Below are positions 41,264 to 49,227 of a stretch of DNA of 64,000 nucleotides, in pieces; the stretch's first letter is position 1, and each line of letters opens with the position of its first letter. Made by a program: the position numbers and the translations under genes. The stretch is from RUG11783 sp964599695 (GTDB lineage Bacteria > Bacillota > Clostridia > Oscillospirales > Ruminococcaceae), in the NCBI GenBank assembly GCA_964599695.1, contig CAZRGP010000006.1, positions 39,377 through 103,376 of the forward strand, in the 5' to 3' direction. A model generated the notes under the pieces. It did not search any database. It was not told the DNA's origin and saw only the letters and a program-made list of their open reading frames with translations.

Positions 41264-41276
41264 GGGACAGCGTCCC
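41264..41276. promoter_or_regulatory. Palindromic operator of the LexA-like operon
   Basis: GGGAC-AGC-GTCCC lies between the -10 and the ribosome binding site. The octamer TGGGACAG occurs here on the plus strand (41263-41270) and again on the minus strand at 41329-41336 just upstream of the -35, so the promoter is bracketed by two related sites. Confidence 0.7.
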
Positions 41277-41291
41277 TGTTAGAATGATTTC

Positions 41292-41320
41292 ATCATAACA
41301 ATACCTCCTCTTTTTTTCAA
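41292..41320 (-). promoter_or_regulatory. Promoter of the LexA-like operon
   Basis: Minus strand TTGAAA (41315-41320), 17-base spacer, TATGAT (41292-41297): a near-consensus sigma-A promoter flanked by TGGGACAG elements. Confidence 0.82.
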
Positions 41321-41356
41321 GACTTTTACTGTCCCACTTTGAGCTTCCGCATTTTA

Positions 41357-41385
41357 AAAGGAGACGCCTCCTATGAGACGCCTCC
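41357..41385 (-). terminator. Terminator after MFS gene, built from a direct repeat
   Basis: The 11-base sequence GAGACGCCTCC is directly repeated (41361-41371 and 41375-41385). On the minus-strand RNA the two copies fold into an 11-bp hairpin using two G-U pairs, followed by UUUU, so it acts as terminator for the leftward nucleoside operon. Confidence 0.7.
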
Positions 41386-41425
41386 ATTAACAATTCATCT
41401 TTACGACCGGATCATGCAGTTAATA

Positions 41426-42721
41426 CTATTCGCTTCTTTTGGATCGGGTCAGTGAAAGGATAAATCCTACGGTGTAAGATACAAACGCCAGTGCAAATAC
41501 TGCCGTCATCGATGTCTTTTGTGCCAGAACACCGCTTCCAAGCGAAGCGGCTATAAACACAGGAGCTGCCAGGAGCTTCGAAGCAGCGGTACACACTGTC
41601 GTGTTATCCCCTTTCGCGTAAACGTTGCACGCCATATTGTTGGACAGTGCGCTGCCGCACGTGGCAAAGGAGATCAGAATGTAGCACAGAATGCTCAGGA
41701 TTCCTCCCGGATTCCATATCGCGGTCAAGGCCGCCAGGAGGCCGCAAAATGTGGAGATCACAAGCACAGAAAAGGTCCCTTTTCTGTCAGCGATCTTTCC
41801 GAATACCCAGTTTGCAATAATTCCTGCTGCCAGATTCACGAAGGACATGACTCCGACATTCGACGCAAGGCCTCCCTTTTCTGCAAGACGAAGAATATAG
41901 AACGGCATGGCAAAATCCGCCGCACCGAGTATGACATAGATCAGCGTGTAATTGCGGAATCCCGGATTATCCCTGAAACAATCGCGGAACAGTTCCGGAA
42001 GGTCCTGAATGTGCACACGCTTTCCTACAGGTCTGCGGTCCGGGTATTCCTTCGTTCCGAAAAGGATCGCACCTGTTGCGCCTAAAGCAAACACTACACC
42101 TACGGAAAACATGAGCCGGTAGTTGTCCGGATAACCTTTCGCACCAAACAGATAGGACAGCAGCAAAGACCCCAGGACACCGGCAACAGATCCGATCATG
42201 CTGTAGTTGCCAAAAAACTGCCCCACATTCTTGTGGATCATGGAGCCGGTCATATTGAAATAGATCGGACTCGAAATACCATCTGCTACGTTCATAAATG
42301 TAAACGCGAAAAAGAAGAATGCGATCACCAACGGCTGTGATACTCTTCCGATCAGGAAAGAGGAAACAGTGATCAGTAACAGTCCCACGCGCTGGGAAAG
42401 ACAGACAAGGACCCCCATTTTTTTCGGGCTTGCCGAGTTCATCGAAAACAGCACCGAGAAAATGCTGGAGATATACATCGGGCCATAATACAGCACCGAC
42501 AGCAGACTCAGCAGGACCGCGTTGTCCGTCAGGGTCGCAGCATACCCGGGCAGTACATTTGAGGTGGAGAACAGATTGTAGGCAAACGCATACAAAAAGC
42601 CCTCCGCCATAAACGACAGGTAATTCCTCGTATAATATTTATCCTTAAATTCCAGTTCTTTTGTCTTATCCACTGTAAACAACACAGGCCGGGCATGACT
42701 TTGCCCGGCCATAATCTCCAT
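41426..42721 (-). CDS. MFS-type transporter
   Basis: A 431-residue permease with about 12 membrane helices, major facilitator type, with charged intracellular loops (MNSASPKKMGV, KIADRKGTFSV) of the family. Last gene of a seven-gene operon for nucleoside uptake and phosphorolysis, ten bases after ecfT. Substrate unknown; import or efflux of a nucleoside, base or sugar is suggested by context. The start may be 42721 or 42712; GGAG lies within the first codons, leaving the choice open. Confidence 0.8.
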   Translation of the reverse strand: MEIMAGQSHARPVLFTVDKTKELEFKDKYYTRNYLSFMAEGFLYAFAYNLFSTSNVLPGYAATLTDNAVLLSLLSVLYYGPMYISSIFSVLFSMNSASPKKMGVLVCLSQRVGLLLITVSSFLIGRVSQPLVIAFFFFAFTFMNVADGISSPIYFNMTGSMIHKNVGQFFGNYSMIGSVAGVLGSLLLSYLFGAKGYPDNYRLMFSVGVVFALGATGAILFGTKEYPDRRPVGKRVHIQDLPELFRDCFRDNPGFRNYTLIYVILGAADFAMPFYILRLAEKGGLASNVGVMSFVNLAAGIIANWVFGKIADRKGTFSVLVISTFCGLLAALTAIWNPGGILSILCYILISFATCGSALSNNMACNVYAKGDNTTVCTAASKLLAAPVFIAASLGSGVLAQKTSMTAVFALAFVSYTVGFILSLTRSKRSE

Positions 42722-42730
42722 AATAATGCT

Positions 42731-43510
42731 TTAGATCTTGTGCAGAGCCTTCAATACTTTGTACGCGATAGCTGCGACTAAAACGACCAGACTGATCGCT
42801 TTGCAGATCTTGTCCTCCATTGTATTGGGAAGGTCACGATAGACCGTCTTCTTGCTCTTTGAGTTGAACCCCTTCGTGTCCATTGCGATAGCCTGATCCT
42901 GAACCTTAGCGAATGCATTCGCGACAACAGGAACAATAACAGGCACAAACGCTTTCATACGGGTCATCAGGTTACCTTCCGTGACAAGTCCCCTTGCCCT
43001 CTGAGCGTCCATGATCTGTTCCATGTCCTTGCTGAGAACAGGAATGACCATGAAAGAGTCCGTAAAGATAAACGCCCATCTGTAAGGGAGACCGACAGTC
43101 GTCATCCAGACGCCAAGGTCTGTCATGTTGATCGTACGGAAAAGCAGGAAAAGGAAAGCCATCAACGGAGCAATGCGGAAGAAGAAATGGGTCGCCTTAT
43201 CGATTCCTGCCTGATAATATTTGATCCCCAAAACGGAGAACACATAGGTATCTTTCTGATTTTCCTGAACGACAGCCCCATAGATCGCGTACATGAAGAC
43301 GAGCATCGAGAGGGTGGAAATGAAGATCAGTTTAAACATGGAGCCCATCTTCTCGTGCAGGATCACGACATAGCTTACTGCCATCATGGCAAGAGAAAGC
43401 CAGATATTTTCAAAGAAAATGATTGCCAGGGTTCCGGAGAGCGCCATCAGGAGTTTTGTTCCCGGACTGAGCCGACGGAGCAATGTGGAAGTATCTCTTT
43501 TCTGTATCAT
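42731..43510 (-). CDS. ecfT: ECF transporter transmembrane subunit EcfT
   Basis: Coupling membrane subunit of an ECF importer. The 259-residue protein has four to six helices and the cytoplasmic coupling helices with the diagnostic MDAQRARGLV (xARG) motif, and a second Ala-Arg-Gly-like region near KAFVPVIVPVVANAFAKVQDQAIAMDTKGF. GAGG lies seven bases before the start. It follows the S component after a 67-base gap that contains a strong hairpin. Confidence 0.9.
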   Translation of the reverse strand: MIQKRDTSTLLRRLSPGTKLLMALSGTLAIIFFENIWLSLAMMAVSYVVILHEKMGSMFKLIFISTLSMLVFMYAIYGAVVQENQKDTYVFSVLGIKYYQAGIDKATHFFFRIAPLMAFLFLLFRTINMTDLGVWMTTVGLPYRWAFIFTDSFMVIPVLSKDMEQIMDAQRARGLVTEGNLMTRMKAFVPVIVPVVANAFAKVQDQAIAMDTKGFNSKSKKTVYRDLPNTMEDKICKAISLVVLVAAIAYKVLKALHKI

Positions 43511-43535
43511 AGCAAAACCTCGAAAATGTTCTGGT

Positions 43536-43562
43536 TGCAGGGGGAGCAGCGCTCCCCCTGCA
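43536..43562 (-). promoter_or_regulatory. Strong intercistronic hairpin between ecfS and ecfT
   Basis: Perfect 12-bp stem (TGCAGGGGGAGC and complement) with a three-base loop, lacking a U-run on either strand. Probably an RNA-stabilising or processing hairpin that raises S-component mRNA relative to ecfT, rather than a terminator. Confidence 0.6.
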
Positions 43563-43577
43563 TGGCTTCACGGAAGA

Positions 43578-44174
43578 TTATTTCTTCTTGTTGAAGTTTT
43601 TGATGTTTTCCGGCAGTCTCTTGTATACGATCCAGGCGATCAGCACGGCAATGCCCTTATCAATCAAGTTGATAGGCATACGTGCGATGAAGCCGGCGGT
43701 AACAAGGTCAGCACCGATTGCCTGCAGTGCAGCGATCGATACGGATGTGCCTGCGGAGCCATCAACACCACCATAAACGACGGATGCGATCGGGGAGCCG
43801 GTTGCTGCGTTCCAGAAGGATACGAGAACGTTGGCTACGATAAGAACCTGCCACCATTTCTCAAAGAATCCCCACTTTGTCATGTAACCGACGATAAGGC
43901 CTGTGCCGATATTGCAAATGCCGAACAGAGCGGACATCATGTTACCGCCCATAAGAGCACTGACAATATTGAAGAGCAAGCCGGAGATCGCACCTACCCA
44001 AGGACCCATAACTGCAGCGACAACTGCGGTTCCGATAGAGTCCAGATAGAGCGGGCCACCAAGGGCGCTGTTCAGCAGACCACCGACATAGTTGATTGCG
44101 ACGCCCAACGGGATCATGATCGCAACATATGTGCCCCAAAGCCTGCTTTTGGATTCAGTAGATTGCATTGCCAT
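43578..44174 (-). CDS. ECF transporter S component, nucleoside-linked
   Basis: A 198-residue membrane protein with about six helices, S-component like: GVAINYVGGLLNSALGGPLYLDSIGTAVVAAVMGPWVGAISG is a glycine-rich start region, followed by NIGTGLIVGYMTKWG. It is encoded with its own EcfA-EcfA-EcfT, so it is the dedicated substrate subunit of this module. Because the operon also encodes two nucleoside phosphorylases and faces deoC, a nucleoside or deoxyribose-type ligand is inferred. GGAGG precedes the ATG. Confidence 0.85.
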   Translation of the reverse strand: MAMQSTESKSRLWGTYVAIMIPLGVAINYVGGLLNSALGGPLYLDSIGTAVVAAVMGPWVGAISGLLFNIVSALMGGNMMSALFGICNIGTGLIVGYMTKWGFFEKWWQVLIVANVLVSFWNAATGSPIASVVYGGVDGSAGTSVSIAALQAIGADLVTAGFIARMPINLIDKGIAVLIAWIVYKRLPENIKNFNKKK

Positions 44175-44196
44175 AATAGAGAACCTCCATTTTTAT

Positions 44197-45021
44197 TTAA
44201 TTTTTGTACTTCCGTACAAAATCCTGAACAGATAATGCAGCTTCGCCTTTGCCGTCAAGGAAAAGATCCAACGAGGTGATCTGCGGCGGGGCGATCATCG
44301 CCCTCTCAAGTACCGGAGCGTTGAGGAAGATCTCCTTCGGTTCCCCGTCAGCGATCACCTCACCCTGACTCATGACCACGATCCTGTCAGAGTTCTCCGC
44401 TACATAGTCCATATCATGCGAGATCATGACAACCGTGTGTCCGTCTTCATGCATCATGTTGATGATCTGCGTCAACATCCTTCTTCCCACTTCGTCCAGA
44501 CCACCGGTAGGCTCATCCAGGATGAGGACTTCCGGCTTGAATACGAGAACGGAAGCGATCGACACGATCTTTTTGGTCGTATAGTCCAATGTCATCGGAT
44601 GGGTGTTGAGGATGCTTTCCAGGTGCATCATCTCAACGACCTTATCGATCTCCGCCTTCTTTTCCTCTTCGGTGAAGTTGAAGTTGTTAGGGGCTACTTC
44701 CAGCTCTTCCTTTACTGTCGTACAGAAGATCTGATGGTTCGGGTTCTGGAAAACATATCCGCACCTTCTGGCCATCTCACCGACGGATTTGCCCGCGGTA
44801 TCCTCACCGAAGAGGAGGACTTGCCCCTCTGTGGGGCGAAGAAGACCGTTAAAATGCCGGACAATCGTTGTTTTTCCTGATCCGTTCTGTCCGATGATGG
44901 ACATCTTGTCATTTTCGTAAATCTTGAGGTTGACGCCCTTCAGCGCCTTTACCCCGCCGTTGGGATAAACATGGACCAAATCTCTGGTTTCAACTGCTAC
45001 GTTTCTCTCCATCCGTGTCAT
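44197..45021 (-). CDS. ECF transporter ATPase subunit 2
   Basis: ABC ATPase (274 residues) of the ECF module: Walker A GQNGSGKTT, Q loop FQNPNHQIF, a degenerate signature region (MTLDYTTKK in place of the LSGGQ seen in its partner), Walker B VLILDEPTGG and the switch HDMD. Loss of the canonical LSGGQ-like signature here and its presence in the partner suggest an asymmetric heterodimer. The start overlaps the partner's stop by four bases (ATGA). Confidence 0.88.
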   Translation of the reverse strand: MTRMERNVAVETRDLVHVYPNGGVKALKGVNLKIYENDKMSIIGQNGSGKTTIVRHFNGLLRPTEGQVLLFGEDTAGKSVGEMARRCGYVFQNPNHQIFCTTVKEELEVAPNNFNFTEEEKKAEIDKVVEMMHLESILNTHPMTLDYTTKKIVSIASVLVFKPEVLILDEPTGGLDEVGRRMLTQIINMMHEDGHTVVMISHDMDYVAENSDRIVVMSQGEVIADGEPKEIFLNAPVLERAMIAPPQITSLDLFLDGKGEAALSVQDFVRKYKN

Positions 45022-45869
45022 CCCTCCCTTTTGTAATTCTCAAAGGTCGTCTCGGCTTCCCTGAGCGTAATCGGGACAACGTCACCGACCAGTTTCTCCC
45101 GGATCGCCAGAGCCGCGTCCGTTACCTGAGGAACACGAACAAAGTGCTCATTCAGTTTTTCCTTGTTCGCGAACACCTTGTGTGTATCGCCGTAATCCAC
45201 GACCTCACCATTGTGGAGGACGAGCACCTTATTGGTCGATTCAGCGATCTTCTCGATGTTGTGGTCCACCATGATGACGGTGCTTCCGCCGGCATGCAGT
45301 TCTTCCACCAGACGGAATACTTCATCCCGTCCCTGAGGATCAAGCTGAGATGTTGACTCATCCAGAAGAAGAACACGGGGACGAAGCGCAAGGATACAGG
45401 CAACCGCCAGCCTCTGCTGCTGTCCTCCGGAGAGGCGGTACGGGGAGCGGTCCAGCATGTCCCACAACCCGCAGGCCTTCGCTGCATACTCCACGCGCTC
45501 GCGCATCAGAGACTTTTCAAATCCGAAGTTGCACATCGCAAATGCGATCTCGTCTTCCACTGTCTCCTGGGTAAACTGGCTCTCAGCGTCCTGGAAGACG
45601 ATACCGATGACATCTGAGGAGCCTTCTCCATGGGTCTCGTTGTAGCTTTTTCCGTCTACAACGACCTCTCCGTCCCAGTCCCCACCGAGAACAAACGGGA
45701 GGATGCCGACCATGGACTGGCAAAGTGTGGTCTTTCCGGACTTGTTGCACCCGATGATCCCGACGAAGTCACCCTCCTCGATCGTAAAATTGATGTCCTT
45801 GAGGACGATCTCATCGGAATTCGGATACCGGTAGGAAAAATGCTTAAACTCAATAATCGGTTTTCCCAT
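45018..45869 (-). CDS. ECF transporter ATPase subunit 1
   Basis: ABC ATPase, 283 residues: Walker A GCNKSGKTT (an unusual Lys where Gly is common), Q loop VFQDAESQF, full signature LSGGQQQRLAVA, Walker B VLLLDESTSQLD and switch DHNIE. The Walker B glutamate is followed by S rather than P (DEST). It pairs with the ATPase encoded downstream. GGTGG lies six bases before the ATG, and the preceding phosphorylase gene ends 11 bases earlier. Confidence 0.88.
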   Translation of the reverse strand: MGKPIIEFKHFSYRYPNSDEIVLKDINFTIEEGDFVGIIGCNKSGKTTLCQSMVGILPFVLGGDWDGEVVVDGKSYNETHGEGSSDVIGIVFQDAESQFTQETVEDEIAFAMCNFGFEKSLMRERVEYAAKACGLWDMLDRSPYRLSGGQQQRLAVACILALRPRVLLLDESTSQLDPQGRDEVFRLVEELHAGGSTVIMVDHNIEKIAESTNKVLVLHNGEVVDYGDTHKVFANKEKLNEHFVRVPQVTDAALAIREKLVGDVVPITLREAETTFENYKREG

Positions 45870-45880
45870 TTGATACCACC

Positions 45881-46639
45881 TTACTGTTTATTTGCTTCTT
45901 TTATCATCAGCCTGACCGCATCACATGCAGCCTGGATGGTCTGATCCATGTTTTTCCAGTTCATGATGGCACTGGCTCTCGCACCTCTGCAGGCACATAC
46001 CACGAAGATCGCGGCACACTCCATCTCACTGCAGCATACGCCGATCTTCTGCCATGCCGCCCAGCGCTCACGAAGCCGCTTCTCGTTCGGTGAAGTCTGA
46101 GGTTCCACCTCACCATAGAAGGAATCTTTGGACTGAGTGACACCTTCAAGAGCTTTCAGCCCTCTCGCTTCGCATGCTCTCGCCAGGGCGTCCACTACAT
46201 GGCGATCCGCCATAGCCGGATATTCCATAGGAACGTAATGGATCGTCGTTCCTTCATCTCGGACCGCGCCGGTAACGATGCAGCAATCATAGTTCTCCGC
46301 ATCTTTCGGGTCTCTGACCGTTCCGGCAGTTCCAATGCGGATAAATGTCTTTGCGCCGCAGCGGATCAGCTCCTCCACCGCGATAGCGGTGGACGGACAT
46401 CCCATACCGGTGGAAGTAACCGAAACTTTTACGCCGTCGAGATATCCCGTCCAGGTCTTGTGCTCCCTGTTGTGAGCGACCAGTTTCGCGTCATCCAGAT
46501 AGGAGGCGATCAGATCGGTGCGGAAAGGATCTCCGGGGAGAAACACATACTCGCCCACATCCCCTTTCCTGCAATGAATGTGATACATCACAGGGTTGTC
46601 GCCTTCCATATATTTTTTGAAATCGTGAATCTCAGGCAT
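45881..46639 (-). CDS. Uridine phosphorylase-family nucleoside phosphorylase, copy 2
   Basis: Pyrimidine or purine nucleoside phosphorylase (NP-I fold), 252 residues. Phosphate-binding GDPFRTDLIA, TSTGMGCPSTAI, RIGTAGTV, and the base/ribose pocket SEMECAAIF are conserved. The start at 46639 overlaps the upstream paralogue's stop as TAATG. Produces ribose- or deoxyribose-1-phosphate, which with a phosphopentomutase (not in the window) would feed DeoC. Compared with copy 1 it has an N-terminal extension and a DCCIV segment. Confidence 0.88.
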   Translation of the reverse strand: MPEIHDFKKYMEGDNPVMYHIHCRKGDVGEYVFLPGDPFRTDLIASYLDDAKLVAHNREHKTWTGYLDGVKVSVTSTGMGCPSTAIAVEELIRCGAKTFIRIGTAGTVRDPKDAENYDCCIVTGAVRDEGTTIHYVPMEYPAMADRHVVDALARACEARGLKALEGVTQSKDSFYGEVEPQTSPNEKRLRERWAAWQKIGVCCSEMECAAIFVVCACRGARASAIMNWKNMDQTIQAACDAVRLMIKEANKQ

Positions 46640-47370
46640 TACAGCAATCCATCCTCCTTTGCAAGGATACGGACCGCATCGCAGGCGACACCGATGGTCT
46701 TCTTCATGTCGCCCCAGTCCATGATGGCTCCAGCCCTGCATCCGCGGATGGAGGAGATGACGAACAATGCGGCTGCCTCCATTTCGGAACACATGACATG
46801 TCCTCTCTCCCATGCAGTCCAGCGCTCATGCAGCCTTGCGGCAGCGGGCATGTTGTCCGGTTCATGCTGTCCGTAAAAACTGTCTTTGGACTGTGTAATT
46901 CCTTCAATATAATTGAGTCCGCGTGCTTTCGCAGCTCTTGCCAGCGCATCCACGACGTGACGGTCAGCAACAGCGGGATACTCGATCGGAATATAATGGA
47001 TCGTCGTTCCCTCATCACGGACAGCTGCTGTGCAGATGACGCCGTCCAGGGATTCGTCATAGGATTCCGGACACACTCTTCCGGCAGTTCCTATGCGGAT
47101 AAATGTATCAGCGCCGATATGGATCAGTTCTTCAAGGGCTATCGCGGTGGAAGGGCATCCCATGCCGGTCGATGTGACAGAAACCTTCACGCCGTCCAGG
47201 TACCCCGTCCATGTTTTGTGCTCTCTGTTGTGAGCAACCAGTTTGGGCTCATCAAAAAAACTTGCGATCAGATCTGTGCGGAAGGGATCTCCGGGAAGGA
47301 ACACGTATTTTCCGACGTCTCCTTCTTTCATCCTAATGTGGTACTGCAGTCCTTCATCAGTCAAAACCAT
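46639..47370 (-). CDS. Uridine phosphorylase-family nucleoside phosphorylase, copy 1
   Basis: Paralogue of the next gene with long identical blocks (YVFLPGDPFRTDLIAS, HNREHKTWTGYLDGVKV, STGMGCPSTAIA), 243 residues. The SEMEAAALF active-site motif and RIGTAGRV are intact. I start at 47370, nine bases after GGAGGA; an in-frame ATG at 47391 places that site inside the ORF. It heads the nucleoside operon. Different specificities (pyrimidine versus purine, or ribo versus deoxy) are the simplest reason to keep two copies. Confidence 0.88.
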   Translation of the reverse strand: MVLTDEGLQYHIRMKEGDVGKYVFLPGDPFRTDLIASFFDEPKLVAHNREHKTWTGYLDGVKVSVTSTGMGCPSTAIALEELIHIGADTFIRIGTAGRVCPESYDESLDGVICTAAVRDEGTTIHYIPIEYPAVADRHVVDALARAAKARGLNYIEGITQSKDSFYGQHEPDNMPAAARLHERWTAWERGHVMCSEMEAAALFVISSIRGCRAGAIMDWGDMKKTIGVACDAVRILAKEDGLL

Positions 47371-47760
47371 AGGTTGTACTCCTCCGTCCATACAAATTCA
47401 TACTATTGACTATATTTTACCTTGCCTCAAAAATGAATTCTTTTTACGGTGTTAACAAATATTTCACAACTTGATTGTGATTATTCACGAACATTTTGCA
47501 TCCTAACATGTTAATTTCCTAACATCTTCTGCGCTTCCTGTGTTTTTTTACCTTGTTTTACAACGTTTTCTTGTGCTATATGGCGATAAAACTCCTATTT
47601 TATAGTTCAATTTGCACAATTAACGGTTCCGAGCACAAACTTGCGCCTCTTGTGCACATTTGCATGCATTCTTGCGCGCCACAAGAAATAACATTTTTTC
47701 TTCTTTATAATATGTTAAAATAATAACAGAAATAGTCTGATACGATTAAGGAGTATAAAT
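47371..47760. promoter_or_regulatory. Divergent control region of the nucleoside/deo locus
   Basis: A 390-base AT-rich gap with no gene. The heptamer CTTG(T/C)GC occurs at 47570, 47640, 47649 and 47671, and its inverse GCACAA at 47614 and 47633, giving pairs such as GCACAA (47633-47638) facing TTGTGC (47650-47655). These are candidate DeoR-type operator elements. TATAAT at 47706-47711 could be a -10 for deoC, but no good -35 was found at standard spacing. Confidence 0.5.
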
Positions 47761-48417
47761 ATGGAAGCAAGAGAGATACTGAAAACTGTGGACCACACCC
47801 TTTTGAAGGCGGTCTCGGACTGGGAATCCATCAAAAAGATCTGCGAAGATGCCCTGGAGTACCACACTGCATCCGTTTGCATTCCCCCGTCCTATGTCAA
47901 GAGAGCACATGAGACCTATCCGGAACTCAACGTCTGCACCGTGATCGGTTTCCCCCTCGGTTACAACACGACTGCAGTCAAGGTGTTTGAAGCCAAGGAC
48001 GCCATCGCGAATGGTGCAAGTGAGATCGACATGGTCATCAACATCGGTGATGTCAAAAATGGAGACTGGGACCTTGTATCCGCTGAAGTCGCTGCCCTTC
48101 GTAAGGCGACAGAGGGTTATGTGCTGAAGGTCATCATTGAGACCTGCTACCTCACCGAAGAGGAAAAGATCAAGATGTGCCAGATCGTCACCGAAGAGAA
48201 GGCGGACTTTATCAAGACGTCCACCGGATTCGGTACAGCCGGGGCGACCATCGAAGATGTCAAGCTGTTCAAGGAGCATGTCGGCCCTGAAGTAAAGATT
48301 AAGGCTGCAGGCGGAATGAAGACCGTTGAAGACATCGAAGCATTCGCAGAACTCGGCTGCTCCCGTCTTGGAACGAGCAGTGCTATGCGTTTGTTTAAAG
48401 AAGCAGGAAAGATCTAA
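47761..48417 (+). CDS. deoC: Deoxyribose-phosphate aldolase
   Basis: Splits 2-deoxyribose-5-phosphate into acetaldehyde and glyceraldehyde-3-phosphate, completing deoxynucleoside breakdown. The 218-residue protein has DHTLLK at the N-terminus, DMVINIGDVKNGDW, the Schiff-base lysine in FIKTSTGFGTAGAT, and the second lysine in VKIKAAGGMKT. AAGGAG lies just before the ATG. Six bases separate it from the DeoR gene, and it is divergent from the nucleoside uptake operon. Confidence 0.97.
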   Translation: MEAREILKTVDHTLLKAVSDWESIKKICEDALEYHTASVCIPPSYVKRAHETYPELNVCTVIGFPLGYNTTAVKVFEAKDAIANGASEIDMVINIGDVKNGDWDLVSAEVAALRKATEGYVLKVIIETCYLTEEEKIKMCQIVTEEKADFIKTSTGFGTAGATIEDVKLFKEHVGPEVKIKAAGGMKTVEDIEAFAELGCSRLGTSSAMRLFKEAGKI

Positions 48418-48423
48418 GCAATA

Positions 48424-49182
48424 ATGGATCGGTCAGAGAAGATCATAGAGATCGTTCAGAGCCAGGGCGGTATCTCCTTTAAGGATCTGTCCCAATATTT
48501 CGACGTCACCGAGATGACCATACGAAGAGATATTGAGAAGATGAAAAAAAGAGGGATCGTCAAAACTGTTTCCGGCGCGATCATGCTCGGCGACAGCGAT
48601 ATCTACAAGACATATTCCCTTGAACAGGAAAGGGAGACGAACTACATCCAAAAGGAAGCAATTGGGATCGCCTCCGCTTCCCTTGTAGGAAAGAACGAAG
48701 TCATATACGTAGATATCGGAACCACCGCTGTGAATGTCCTCAAACACCTTGACCCGTCAGCCAGTAACGTTGTAATCGTTTCCACCGAGAACGCACTCCG
48801 GGAACTGCTGCGGATCGACTACAGGAACTATATCGTGACCGGTGGAAAACTGGATCCGCAGTCCGGCGTATACATTGACCGCTACGGTATCAATACGATA
48901 AAGAACTACTCGATCAATATCTCCTTTATCTCCGCCGCAGGTATCGATGAACATCTTGGAGTAACCTGCATCAATGAGTTTGAAGTCCCGATAAAACAAG
49001 CTGCCATGACCCATTCAGCCGTGAAGTGTCTTGTTGCGGACTCCAGCAAATTCGGTGCAGTCCGATTGCACAACTTCGGTACGATCGATGATTTCGATAT
49101 CGTCGTTACGGACGACCTCATTTCTGAACACTGGTTGAATCTATTTGAAGAAAAAGGCATAAGGGTCGTCATAGCCAAATAA
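48424..49182 (+). CDS. DeoR-family transcriptional repressor
   Basis: A 252-residue regulator: N-terminal DeoR HTH (GGISFKDLSQYFDVTEMTIRRDI) and a sugar-phosphate sensor domain with the typical DIGTTAVNVLKHL and ISAAGIDEHLGVT and SSKFGA segments. It probably responds to deoxyribose-5-phosphate or a related sugar phosphate and controls both deoC and the divergent operon. Immediately downstream of deoC, ended by the terminator at 49193. Confidence 0.93.
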   Translation: MDRSEKIIEIVQSQGGISFKDLSQYFDVTEMTIRRDIEKMKKRGIVKTVSGAIMLGDSDIYKTYSLEQERETNYIQKEAIGIASASLVGKNEVIYVDIGTTAVNVLKHLDPSASNVVIVSTENALRELLRIDYRNYIVTGGKLDPQSGVYIDRYGINTIKNYSINISFISAAGIDEHLGVTCINEFEVPIKQAAMTHSAVKCLVADSSKFGAVRLHNFGTIDDFDIVVTDDLISEHWLNLFEEKGIRVVIAK

Positions 49183-49192
49183 CAAAAAACAG

Positions 49193-49227
49193 TCCCGGTT
49201 CGCATTACAGCGAACCGGGATCTTTTT
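49193..49227. terminator. Bidirectional terminator between deoR-type gene and GH32
   Basis: Perfect 11-bp stem TCCCGGTTCGC / GCGAACCGGGA with ATTACA loop. T-rich tails on both strands (TCTTTTT on plus, TGTTTTTTG on minus). Confidence 0.93.

Noticed and set aside
41361..41385. Directly repeated GAGACGCCTCC as a possible mobile-element duplication or CRISPR seed
   Set aside because: Only two copies; with G-U pairing they fold into the terminator of the adjacent operon.
41247..41393. N-terminal extension of the LexA-like repressor
   Set aside because: It would run through the promoter and operator; the ATG at 41246 has a strong ribosome binding site.
47371..47760. Riboswitch or small RNA gene in the long deo gap
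   Set aside because: No conserved riboswitch core or strong terminator-linked fold was found; the region looks like a divergent promoter area.
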